From Bacteroidota bacterium (GTDB lineage Bacteria > Bacteroidota > Bacteroidia > UBA8524), in the NCBI GenBank assembly GCA_006226545.1, contig SBGR01000010.1, positions 25,634 to 89,633 of the forward strand: DNA of 64,000 nucleotides, written 5' to 3'. Numbering within the stretch: the first letter of the stretch is position 1; the number at the start of each line of letters is the position of its first letter. Shown one piece after another: positions 43,730-51,685 of this stretch. A model generated the notes under the pieces. The model was not told where the DNA came from and did no database searches. It saw only the letters and a program-made list of their open reading frames with translations. The position numbers were made by a program, and so were the translations under genes.

Positions 43730-44602
43730 TTGAAACAACGTATCTTATTTATTGTCAATCCAATCTCAGGAGGAAAAGGCAAAGCCGGATTCCCTGAATT
43801 GCTTCAAAACAACCTAGATCATGCTCGGTTTGAATCTACCGTTTGGGTCTGGGAAAATGGAACCGATGCTACTGCCAGAGCAGAGTTAGCCGTTAGCGAA
43901 GGCTACGATGCTGTTGCTGCTGTTGGTGGCGATGGTACCGTGCATGCTGTTGCAAGAGCTTTAGTTCATACTTCAGTAGCATTGGTTATTATCCCCATGG
44001 GCTCAGGCAACGGACTTGCCCGCTACTTGAAGATTCCGCTGAATACGAAAAAGGCCATTCAAAGCATTGGAAACGTGGAGCCGCGCAAGATGGACATGAT
44101 TTCTTTCAACGGACTTTTGTACAGCAATGTGGCCGGCGTTGGCTTTGATGCGCATATCGGTGCCTGTTTCGCTAAATCCACATCACGAGGTTTATGGGGC
44201 TATGTGAAGTCGATAACCCAAGAATTGTTTCACTATAAAAGCGATACGTATAGCCTGAATTGGGAAAATGGAACCTGGTCGGGGAAGGCCTTTCTGATCA
44301 GCATAGCCAATGGAGCGCAATGGGGTAATAATGCATGGATCGCGCCGAGTGCTTCGTGTTTTGACGGACTCATGCAGGTGGCAATTTTGAAACCATTCAG
44401 CTGGTATCAGGTACCCGGGATTGCGCTGGCTTTGTTTCGCAAAACGGCAGATAAAAGCAGTTACTTCAATCAGTTTTCTTGCAGTGAACTGACACTTAAA
44501 AGAGAAGATCACGTGGTGTTTCACCTCGACGGTGAGCCTTTGGATGGTGAGGAAACAGTTCAGTTGAATGTATTAGCCTCCGCGATCACGCTTTGGCATT
44601 GA
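43730..44602 (+). CDS. Diacylglycerol/sphingosine kinase-family lipid kinase
   Basis: 290 residues. The DAGK catalytic domain begins KQRILFIVNPISGGKGK, with AAVGGDGTVHAVARAL (nucleotide-binding GGDGT) and IPMGSGNGLARYLKIP (GSGNGLAR), and ends with the DGEPLDGE motif. It resembles YegS/BmrU lipid kinases; the lipid substrate is not predictable. I start at TTG 43730, which gives the family N-terminus and lies 7 nt after TATTTTG; the frame is open back to TTG 43628, but the added 34 residues look unlike the family. The 3' end overlaps the convergent EamA gene by 17 nt. Confidence 0.82.
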   Translation: MKQRILFIVNPISGGKGKAGFPELLQNNLDHARFESTVWVWENGTDATARAELAVSEGYDAVAAVGGDGTVHAVARALVHTSVALVIIPMGSGNGLARYLKIPLNTKKAIQSIGNVEPRKMDMISFNGLLYSNVAGVGFDAHIGACFAKSTSRGLWGYVKSITQELFHYKSDTYSLNWENGTWSGKAFLISIANGAQWGNNAWIAPSASCFDGLMQVAILKPFSWYQVPGIALALFRKTADKSSYFNQFSCSELTLKREDHVVFHLDGEPLDGEETVQLNVLASAITLWH

Positions 44603-45455
44603 GTGCGGCTTCTTTCTTTGCCTTGTATTGAACAGCCAAAGCATTGCCAACGGCGCCGGCAATAACCAAAAACATTCCTGCTATACTGAGCCAATTGTAG
44701 GTTTCGCTAAACAAGAAGTAGCCAAAGCCTAAGGCGTAGAAGATGCCGAAATATTGAAAGATAGCTACTCCCGCCAAATTGGAATGCTGAAAGGCACGGG
44801 TCATAAATACCTGTCCGTATTGCGTGGTAATTCCAATCCCAATCAGAATTAACCATTCGAGCATGTCTTTGGGCCATATCCAAGTGTTAATGGCCGGAAT
44901 AAGTACCAATGGAAGCGTAACCAAGGGAAAATAAAAGACCACCACATTTGGATCGTCGTTTTTTCCAATCTTCCGAATCATATTGTAAGCTGCACCGGAA
45001 GCCACCGCACTGCCAATGCCCGCCAATAAGATGAGTAGTTCAATGCGGGCATCAAATCCACGAATCACCAATACGCCGGCAAAAGCCAAGGCATAAAAGA
45101 GCCACGTAAACCACGACATTTTCTGTTTGTTGATGAAAATAGCCAATACGGCTGTGAAGACTGGCGATAAATACTGGATGCTCACAGCAGCGGCTAGAGG
45201 CATGTGTTTAAGCGTGAGGTAATACAAGGTCAAGCCAATAAAACCGAAGACACCCCTGAGAATCAGATGTTTTTTATCGTTTCCAAAAGGATTGAGTCCG
45301 TGTTTCTTTATTACAGCATAAGAAATCAATAAAGTAACCAGCGCTCTGAAAAAGATCAATTGGAAGACGCTGTAATTGTCGGCGTAACGCACCAAAACAT
45401 TCATCAATGCTAGAAAAAAGCCTGAAAGCAGAATGTTTGAAATCGCCTTATTCAT
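44586..45455 (-). CDS. EamA/DMT-superfamily transporter
   Basis: 289 residues, ten membrane helices as two EamA repeats (first repeat about residues 5-132, second about 140-275). It shows PLAAAVSIQYLSPVFTAVLAIF in repeat 1 and HSNLAGVAIFQYFGIFYALGFGYFLF in repeat 2, and a Lys/Ala-rich tail. The substrate is not predictable; the superfamily exports metabolites and amino acids. Its start codon lies 4 nt from a TACATTTG box, and the divergent region contains the AraC-type half-sites of the delta-60 operon, one of which overlaps its likely -33 region. Confidence 0.88.
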   Translation of the reverse strand: MNKAISNILLSGFFLALMNVLVRYADNYSVFQLIFFRALVTLLISYAVIKKHGLNPFGNDKKHLILRGVFGFIGLTLYYLTLKHMPLAAAVSIQYLSPVFTAVLAIFINKQKMSWFTWLFYALAFAGVLVIRGFDARIELLILLAGIGSAVASGAAYNMIRKIGKNDDPNVVVFYFPLVTLPLVLIPAINTWIWPKDMLEWLILIGIGITTQYGQVFMTRAFQHSNLAGVAIFQYFGIFYALGFGYFLFSETYNWLSIAGMFLVIAGAVGNALAVQYKAKKEAALNAKA

Positions 45456-45459
45456 CGCG

Positions 45460-45467
45460 CAAATGTA
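45460..45467 (-). promoter_or_regulatory. -7 element TACATTTG, 4 nt before the EamA ATG
   Basis: An exact TAnnTTTG on the minus strand with spacer CGCG before the ATG at 45455. The site at 45480-45490 lies where its -33 element should be. Confidence 0.6.
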
Positions 45468-45479
45468 CAGGTTCTTGTC

Positions 45480-45585
45480 CTTAACACAATTTGCTTCGCG
45501 CTTGACACAATCGGCCCGGAGTGCGAATTCTGTTAAAGAATGTTCCGTTTTTGTTAAAGTGTCGGGTTTGGCTGTTTCAGATTTG
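45480..45585 (+). promoter_or_regulatory. Operator-promoter with four 21-bp-spaced half-sites (delta-60/hybrid-kinase operon)
   Basis: Reverse-oriented half-sites CTTAACACAAT (45480) and CTTGACACAAT (45501) are exactly 21 bp apart. Forward half-sites TGTTAAAG (45531) and TGTTAAAG (45552) are also exactly 21 bp apart. The last one sits 18 nt before a weak -7 box CAGATTTG (45578-45585). The same set, in the same order and phasing, precedes 51686. AraC-type activators bind half-sites with this spacing, so the co-encoded hybrid regulator at 48801 is the likely binder. Confidence 0.75.
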
Positions 45586-45655
45586 TGGCATCAAATCGAT
45601 GACAGTTATGAAAACCTTATTTACTGCTTTCGCTCACGATACTAGAACCAAAAAA

Positions 45656-47224
45656 ATGAAAAGACTAATCAACCTAAGCTTAGTAGCCTTGTTAAGCACA
45701 GGCTCGCTTTCAGCACAAAAATTACCGGGTACGGCAGACAGTACCTTCAATGGAAATGGCTATGGCCTTTATCGCTTCGGCGACAAACATGCACAATTGG
45801 GCAGTGGCTATATTGACCAGAATGGCAAACTTGTAATCATTGGTGGATCCATCAATGCACAGAACAAATGGGATGTGGGCTTAACCCGCTTAAATATGAA
45901 TGGAAGCGAAGACATGTCCTTCCGTAACAATGTGGGACCTTCTCATATCGACTTCAACAACGGTGAAAATGATGGTGTTTCGAATATTGCGGCGACCAAA
46001 GATGGTGGCGCTATAGGTGTTGGAACATTTACCGGACAAAACGGTACCGATATAATGGTAGTGAAATTTGATGCTACCGGAACTGTACAGCTAAACTTTG
46101 CAACAAACGGATACCTTACCCATGAAGTAGATCCGGGTTACGAAAAAGTGACCCACGTTTTGGAAGACAAAAATGGCAAGTTTGTGCTTTTAGGCGATTT
46201 GCCTTTTTCGCTCAAAAAAATGTTTGTAATGCGATTGAACTCCAACGGTACAATCGATAGCAGCTTCAGCGGGGACGGTATCATGTACCTCGACCCAATG
46301 GATTTATCCAATACACCGGCGGCACTTTTGGAAAGACCTCAAGGTGGTTACTATGTGGTTTCAAGAACTTCAGGAAATGGAGCTACCTATGTAAGTGTTA
46401 CTTCGGTTTCCAATAATGGTAATATCAATATCGACTTAGGCGGACCGGGTGAAGTAAGCTTGAAAGTAAATGGAAATGATGCTTCGCCAATTGATGCGGT
46501 TTACCACAACGGTTCAATCTTCATCTGTGGCACTTATCCAAGTGCCCAAGGCAATGACGACGGCTTTTTGGCTCGTTTGGAAAAAGACGGAACATGGAAT
46601 ACGACATTCGCAGGAACCGGCTTTGCTCGCATCGTTCACAACCTAGCTAACCCATACGATGAAGAAGTATTGAGTATGTGTATAGCTCCTGATAGCTCTA
46701 TTTTTATCTCTACCATCGCTCATACACCAGACACGTTAACCTTGATGTTATCCCGTTACAAAACGGATGGTAATGTGGAAGGATTATTTGGTAATCAGAA
46801 TGGTCGTCACCACGAGTATGCAATCGCCGACACGGTTTCTCAATTTGGCTTATATGATTTGGTATTGGATACCGGCTCTCAACGCCTTTATGTTTTGGGT
46901 AGCCAATCTAACCCAAGTCAAAGTGGATTTTTTGTATACGCTACGTATACCGGTGAATTTGAAAAAGCCTCAGGTGGCGGAACCGGCATCTACACTAAAA
47001 CTGAACAAGTTCGTGTATTTCCAAACCCGGCTGGCCAATGGTTGCAGCTTGACTTGAGCGATGATCAGCCTGTTGCAGTTAAAATCTACGATGTTCAAGG
47101 TCGCGAAGTGCTGCAGTCTAATTCAGCTCGCCTGAATACCTCTGCACTACAAAACGGTATTTACTACCTCCGCGCAGAACAAGCCGGCAAATTATTCAAT
47201 GCCAAAATTCAAATCCTGAACTAA
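45656..47224 (+). CDS. Delta-60 repeat surface protein with T9SS sorting domain (first of three)
   Basis: 522 residues. There is a signal peptide (MKRLINLSLVALLSTGSLSAQ), then a series of delta-60 repeats (DUF5122 beta-propeller type; e.g. LPGTADSTFNGNGYGLYRFG, TIDSSFSGDGIMYLDP) forming a predicted propeller of about 400 residues, and a type A T9SS sorting domain (about 450-522: VRVFPNPAGQWLQLDLSDDQ, IYYLRAEQAG). It is exported to the cell surface or medium; ligand unknown. The next gene is a tandem paralogue overlapping by 1 nt. In-frame ATGs at 45599 and 45608 are alternative starts; 45656 gives the best signal peptide. Confidence 0.85.
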   Translation: MKRLINLSLVALLSTGSLSAQKLPGTADSTFNGNGYGLYRFGDKHAQLGSGYIDQNGKLVIIGGSINAQNKWDVGLTRLNMNGSEDMSFRNNVGPSHIDFNNGENDGVSNIAATKDGGAIGVGTFTGQNGTDIMVVKFDATGTVQLNFATNGYLTHEVDPGYEKVTHVLEDKNGKFVLLGDLPFSLKKMFVMRLNSNGTIDSSFSGDGIMYLDPMDLSNTPAALLERPQGGYYVVSRTSGNGATYVSVTSVSNNGNINIDLGGPGEVSLKVNGNDASPIDAVYHNGSIFICGTYPSAQGNDDGFLARLEKDGTWNTTFAGTGFARIVHNLANPYDEEVLSMCIAPDSSIFISTIAHTPDTLTLMLSRYKTDGNVEGLFGNQNGRHHEYAIADTVSQFGLYDLVLDTGSQRLYVLGSQSNPSQSGFFVYATYTGEFEKASGGGTGIYTKTEQVRVFPNPAGQWLQLDLSDDQPVAVKIYDVQGREVLQSNSARLNTSALQNGIYYLRAEQAGKLFNAKIQILN

Positions 47225-48795
47225 TGACAGTTATAAATAAAATTGTAGCCTGCTTTGGAGTTGCCCTTTTGGGTGTGCTCCAAGTACAGGCACAGATGTA
47301 CGGGGCGGCAGATAGCGCCTTTGGTACCAACGGAATGAAATCCGTTGACTTTGGAAGTAAAACTGACCAGTGCAGAAGTTCGGTGCTCGATAACCAAGGC
47401 CGTATTTGGCTTGGCGGTTATACCGAAGGAAACGTTTCCATCAACTCCAGCTTCACTCGCTTAGACACACTGGGTGGATTGACACCCGGTTTTAAAGACA
47501 ACGGAATCGGAGTTTTGGATTTTGATCCAAACGGCAATGAAGGGGTCTTCTGCATGGCCGTTGACCAAAGCAATCGCGTTTACGGTGTGTCTTTGATTGA
47601 TGGAGCTGTGAGTGGAGATGTTCTCGTATTCCGCATGAACCTTGAAGGTGTTTTGGATACCAATTTTGGTAAAAACGGATACCTTACTCACGAGGTGAGT
47701 TCAGCGGATGATTTTCCTCATTCCATGCTGATTGACGAGAATAACCGTCCGGTTATTATGGGATATTCTGAATTGGCTACAGACGATTTGTTTGTGCTTC
47801 GGTTATTGGAAAATGGCGATCGCGATAGCAGTTTTTCTGCGGATGGAGTTGCCTTTTTTGATCCTTTGAACTTGGATAACTCCCCTGCAGGTATAGCGAT
47901 TCGTCCTACCGCCATGGGAGGTGGTTATTATATCGGTTCTTATCAAAACCAAGGCGGTTCAAAGGTGGCCAGCATTACCAGTGTTTCAAAAAACGGTAAC
48001 CTGAACATTGATTTGGGTGGACCGGGTATGGCTCATTTCAGAAAATCAGGATGGAGCACAACGTCACAAGATATAGTGATGATTGGCAGTCACCTATACA
48101 TTGGTGGTACCTATAGAGGAAGTAATGACAACCAAGATGCCTTTATCTCATGCATAGGCTTGGATGGCAAATTGAATGTAGACTATGGAGATAGCGGTTC
48201 TGTCGTTATCATCAATACACCGGCAAACTTAGATCATGAGGCATTCTATAAATTGAAAGTTGCAAGTGATAGCTCAATTTATGCGGCTGGTATTGCTCAA
48301 ATCAATGGTGATTACCTTATTCTTACTGCGCACATAGACCCATCAGGCAGCAAAGTAGGATTGTTTGGAAATAAGGGTGGTTTTCATATCACCGCCTTGC
48401 TAAATGGATCTACAAGCTTTAGCGTTACCGGAATGGCCATCGACGATGTACGAGGAAGGTTATTTGTTACCGGTGCATTTGAAATCAATTCTGAAATTGA
48501 TGCCTATGCCTATGCTTTTAAAACGAAGGCTACCACGCCGGCCGGTCCTAATGCCGTTCAGATGCTTGTCAAACGATTGACTGTGTATCCAAACCCAAGC
48601 AGAGGTTCGGTGAATTTACCTGAAATGGAACACGGTGAACTTGGTGTTTACGCTTCAAATGGCCAATACATGGGAATGTTTGAAATTGAAAATGGACAAG
48701 TTTCATTGCCTTCTTCACTGAGAAGTGGTGTATATTTTCTGCGTGTGACAGATGGAAATACTGTCTATACAGCTAAATTGAACCTGATTAAATAG
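47224..48795 (+). CDS. Delta-60 repeat surface protein with T9SS sorting domain (second, tandem paralogue)
   Basis: 523 residues. Signal peptide (MTVINKIVACFGVALLGVLQVQAQ), delta-60/DUF5122 repeats aligned along the whole length with the preceding protein (shared segments such as GNLNIDLGGPG against GNINIDLGGPG, and FGKNGYLTHEV against FATNGYLTHEV), and a T9SS domain (LTVYPNPSRGSVNLPEM, SGVYFLRVTDGNTVYTAKL). It overlaps the first paralogue by 1 nt and precedes the hybrid regulator by 5 nt, so all three are one operon. Its first 11 bases, ATGACAGTTAT, also occur at 45599, a trace of the duplication. Confidence 0.85.
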   Translation: MTVINKIVACFGVALLGVLQVQAQMYGAADSAFGTNGMKSVDFGSKTDQCRSSVLDNQGRIWLGGYTEGNVSINSSFTRLDTLGGLTPGFKDNGIGVLDFDPNGNEGVFCMAVDQSNRVYGVSLIDGAVSGDVLVFRMNLEGVLDTNFGKNGYLTHEVSSADDFPHSMLIDENNRPVIMGYSELATDDLFVLRLLENGDRDSSFSADGVAFFDPLNLDNSPAGIAIRPTAMGGGYYIGSYQNQGGSKVASITSVSKNGNLNIDLGGPGMAHFRKSGWSTTSQDIVMIGSHLYIGGTYRGSNDNQDAFISCIGLDGKLNVDYGDSGSVVIINTPANLDHEAFYKLKVASDSSIYAAGIAQINGDYLILTAHIDPSGSKVGLFGNKGGFHITALLNGSTSFSVTGMAIDDVRGRLFVTGAFEINSEIDAYAYAFKTKATTPAGPNAVQMLVKRLTVYPNPSRGSVNLPEMEHGELGVYASNGQYMGMFEIENGQVSLPSSLRSGVYFLRVTDGNTVYTAKLNLIK

Positions 48796-48800
48796 AATAC

Positions 48801-51389
48801 ATGTCGTTCATCGTTCTAGAATACTTAAAGAAATCCGTAAGACCCGGAGGAACGCCTACCCGCTTGAAAGAGTGGGCAGGCTTCATTCTCTGGACGCAGG
48901 CTTTAGTGCTTTATCTCGCTAATGCCATAGCAGACCCCATGTCGATTGACATGGGCCTGGTAGTGAGCGTAACGGTATTGGTTTGGCTATTCTGGTTCAC
49001 GTTAAATCCGAGGCTGCAGGTTCCGATGCTGCAGCTGCTTATTTATTTCGGACTTTTTATTCAGGTGCTGGCGGTGTATCGCACAGACGCCGATATATCA
49101 GGTACCATTTACTTTATGGTGTGGTCTTCGGTGGCATTGTTGGCTGAACGCAGGGAGTACACCAATTTTGCCGCCGGGCTGAGCACCATGATGCTGGTCT
49201 TTTTTGGATTGGCCTGGTCTGTCTACCAAGCAGACGATCATTATATTTCGGGTGCAACTTCTATCGCTACCTTTATTAGTGGGAGTGTGATTGCACTCAT
49301 GAACTTTTACCTCCTTTTGGTAGATTACCGGGGAGGCTTGCTCAAGATTGAAAACCTCCGAGAACAATTTGAGCGATTGGAGAAGATATCGGAATCGATG
49401 TCGGAAATCTTAAGTAAAAAAGAACCTGTTTCTCTTTTGCTCTGGCACGTGGCCCAGCGTTGCATGCCGCTCATGGAGCTGGATGATTTTGTGATTTACC
49501 TCTACGATGAAAGCAGCGGAACACTCAAACAAGTAGCAGCCTATGGAATCAAATCCGAAGGTCGGGAAATACAAAACCCCTTGGAGATTAAACCGGGAGA
49601 GGGTGTAGTTGGACGCTGTTATGCTGAAGGCAGAACCATACGGGTGATGGATACCAAGGAGATAGACTTCTACTTGGTGGATGTAGAGAATCACCGTTCT
49701 GAATTGGCGGTTCCAATTTTCAGTGGCGATAAGGTGGTGGGTGTGCTGGATTCAGAAAGCGCAGAGCCGGGTTTTTACAAGCTGCATCACATGCGGTTTT
49801 TTGAAATCATTGCTAGTTTCTGTGGCATCAAAATCACGGATGAACAGGCGCAATCGCAAATACACGAGGCAGAATTAGCCAAACAGTTGGCGGAGCAATT
49901 CAAAGAGTTGGATGAGTTAAAGAATCGCTTTATCTCCAATATCTCGCACGATTTAAAAACGCCTTTGTCTTTAATCAAAGGTCCGGCCCAGCAGATTCAA
50001 AAGACCAGTCAGGAAGAGGAGACCCTTAAGCATGCTGCCTATATTCAAAAGAATACAGAACACCTTTTACACATGGTGGAGCAGCTTCTGCAGCTTCAGC
50101 GCTTGGATCATGGTTTGAAGCACCTTTACCCGGAACGCTTCCAACTTTGCGATATCATTCAACCATTGGTGGAGCAGTTTGAATCGCTTATTGAGCGAAA
50201 GAAAATCCACCTCGAAGTGAAGCGTTGCGAGGTCATCATGTTTACTGATCGCTTTAAGTTGCAGCAGTGCGTTCACAACCTTTTGCAAAATGCCTTTAAG
50301 TATACGCCTGATGGCGGCTCAGTAGGAATTAAGATTTTCCGCAAACCTGACGATGGCGATTTGTTTATTGAAGTTTGCGATAGCGGACCGGGCATTTCCC
50401 AAGAACACCACAGAAAGATTTTTGATCGCTTCTATAAAACCGATGTCAACAACCACGAGGGAACGGGTATCGGGTTATCCTTGGTGAAAGAATACATGGA
50501 AATGATCGGTGGAACGGTAGACTATTCTGCCAGTCCTTATGGCGGCGCTTGTTTTACACTGAAGTTAGATCGTAAGCTTTTGGAAAATGTAGATACCGAA
50601 ACCCAACCAACAACAGGTTTACTCGATACGGAGAATCCGGTGGTTTTGGTGGTGGAAGATCATCCTGAATTAAATGAATTTATAGCGAGCAGCTTACGTT
50701 CTCAGTACCAGGTTATTCAGGCGTTTGACGGACAAGAGGCTTGGAAGAAAGTGCAAGAAGATATGCCGGATCTGGTATTGGCCGATTTGATGTTGCCGCA
50801 TATGCAAGGGGAGGAATTGCTTCGCCGAATCAAAGAAGACGATAACCTAGCGCATATTCCGGTGGTGATTTTAAGTTCGAAAAGTAAGGTTCCGGATAAA
50901 GTGGAGCTCTACGGTTTGGGTGCGGAGAATTACCTGGTGAAGCCGTTTGATGCGGATGAACTTTTAGCCGTTATCAAAAATTGCTTCGAGCGAAGAAAAC
51001 AACTGCAGCAATTGCTTTCGGATAAAGGCATTGTGTTAAAAAAGCAGCATAACCTGAGTCCGGAAAACGAATGGATGAATGAGTTGATGCAATTGATTCG
51101 AGAGAATTTGGATAGCCCTGAACTAAGCGGTGCATTCATTGGAGAATCGTTGGGCATGGGCCGAAATCGCTTGCAAAGGGAATTAAAAGCGGCTACCGGA
51201 TTATCGCCAGCGGAGTTTATTCGTTTTGTGCGCTTGGAAGAAGCCAAAAACTTGCTTGAGAATTCTAAGCTGACGGTTTCTGAGGTGGCCTATTCTGTGG
51301 GCTTCAATAATTTGAGTTATTTCACCCGGTCTTTTAAAACACAGTACGATGTTCTTCCATCGGAAGTGAACAGAGCGGCAGAAGTTTAA
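48801..51389 (+). CDS. Hybrid two-component regulator: membrane-GAF-kinase-receiver-AraC
   Basis: 862 residues. About six membrane helices (residues 20-175), a GAF domain (about 195-350: KISESMSEILSKKEPVSLLLWHVAQRC, VVGRCYAEGRTIRVMDT), HisKA with phospho-His383 (NISHDLKTPLSLIK), HATPase (LLQNAFKYTPDGG, GTGIGLSLVKEYMEMIGG), a receiver with phospho-Asp662 in DLVLADLMLPHM, and an AraC-type double helix-turn-helix (about 760-858: SGAFIGESLGMGRNRLQRELKAATGLSPAEFIRFVRL, EVAYSVGFNNLSYFTRSFKTQY). Unlike the polysaccharide-linked hybrid regulators of Bacteroides it has no periplasmic propeller; sensing is by membrane or GAF. It is third gene of its own operon, and probably activates it and 51686. Confidence 0.92.
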   Translation: MSFIVLEYLKKSVRPGGTPTRLKEWAGFILWTQALVLYLANAIADPMSIDMGLVVSVTVLVWLFWFTLNPRLQVPMLQLLIYFGLFIQVLAVYRTDADISGTIYFMVWSSVALLAERREYTNFAAGLSTMMLVFFGLAWSVYQADDHYISGATSIATFISGSVIALMNFYLLLVDYRGGLLKIENLREQFERLEKISESMSEILSKKEPVSLLLWHVAQRCMPLMELDDFVIYLYDESSGTLKQVAAYGIKSEGREIQNPLEIKPGEGVVGRCYAEGRTIRVMDTKEIDFYLVDVENHRSELAVPIFSGDKVVGVLDSESAEPGFYKLHHMRFFEIIASFCGIKITDEQAQSQIHEAELAKQLAEQFKELDELKNRFISNISHDLKTPLSLIKGPAQQIQKTSQEEETLKHAAYIQKNTEHLLHMVEQLLQLQRLDHGLKHLYPERFQLCDIIQPLVEQFESLIERKKIHLEVKRCEVIMFTDRFKLQQCVHNLLQNAFKYTPDGGSVGIKIFRKPDDGDLFIEVCDSGPGISQEHHRKIFDRFYKTDVNNHEGTGIGLSLVKEYMEMIGGTVDYSASPYGGACFTLKLDRKLLENVDTETQPTTGLLDTENPVVLVVEDHPELNEFIASSLRSQYQVIQAFDGQEAWKKVQEDMPDLVLADLMLPHMQGEELLRRIKEDDNLAHIPVVILSSKSKVPDKVELYGLGAENYLVKPFDADELLAVIKNCFERRKQLQQLLSDKGIVLKKQHNLSPENEWMNELMQLIRENLDSPELSGAFIGESLGMGRNRLQRELKAATGLSPAEFIRFVRLEEAKNLLENSKLTVSEVAYSVGFNNLSYFTRSFKTQYDVLPSEVNRAAEV

Positions 51390-51409
51390 TCGGTATTTCT
51401 AAGTTGATA

Positions 51410-51446
51410 AAGCATCACGTGACTATTGGTCGGTGGTGCTTTTTGT
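51410..51446 (+). terminator. Intrinsic terminator of the delta-60/hybrid-kinase operon
   Basis: AAGCATCAC (51410-51418) pairs with GTGGTGCTT (51433-51441) over 9 bp with one G-U, followed by TTTTG. Confidence 0.75.
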
Positions 51447-51553
51447 GTTATTAGCGATAAGCGTAAGTTTTGTTTTGTGCTAAAGGAGTGAGGTAGCTCA
51501 TGCTGTAGTTTTACCTTGGCTTTTACTTGTTTTGAGCCTGCAATAGAAGCTGC

Positions 51554-51660
51554 GTTAACACTGGATAATCAAGGTTTGACACAAATTGCACTGGGGGTGA
51601 AATTGTGTTATTCAATGCTTCAAATGTGTTAAAGGATTGAGTAGAATGTTTTCAGTTTTG
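51554..51660 (+). promoter_or_regulatory. Operator-promoter with four 21-bp-spaced half-sites (third delta-60 gene)
   Basis: Reverse half-sites GTTAACAC (51554) and TTTGACACAAAT (51575), 21 bp apart; forward TGTTATTC (51606) and TGTTAAAG (51627), 21 bp apart. TTTCAGTTTTG at 51650-51660 carries the weak -7 CAGTTTTG. The distance from TGTTAAAG to TTTCAG is 23 bp, identical to the upstream operon. The first two sites read TTAACAC and TTGACAC in both promoters, so the order is conserved too. Confidence 0.75.
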
Positions 51661-51685
51661 CATCAGTTTATTTGACAGAACTACT

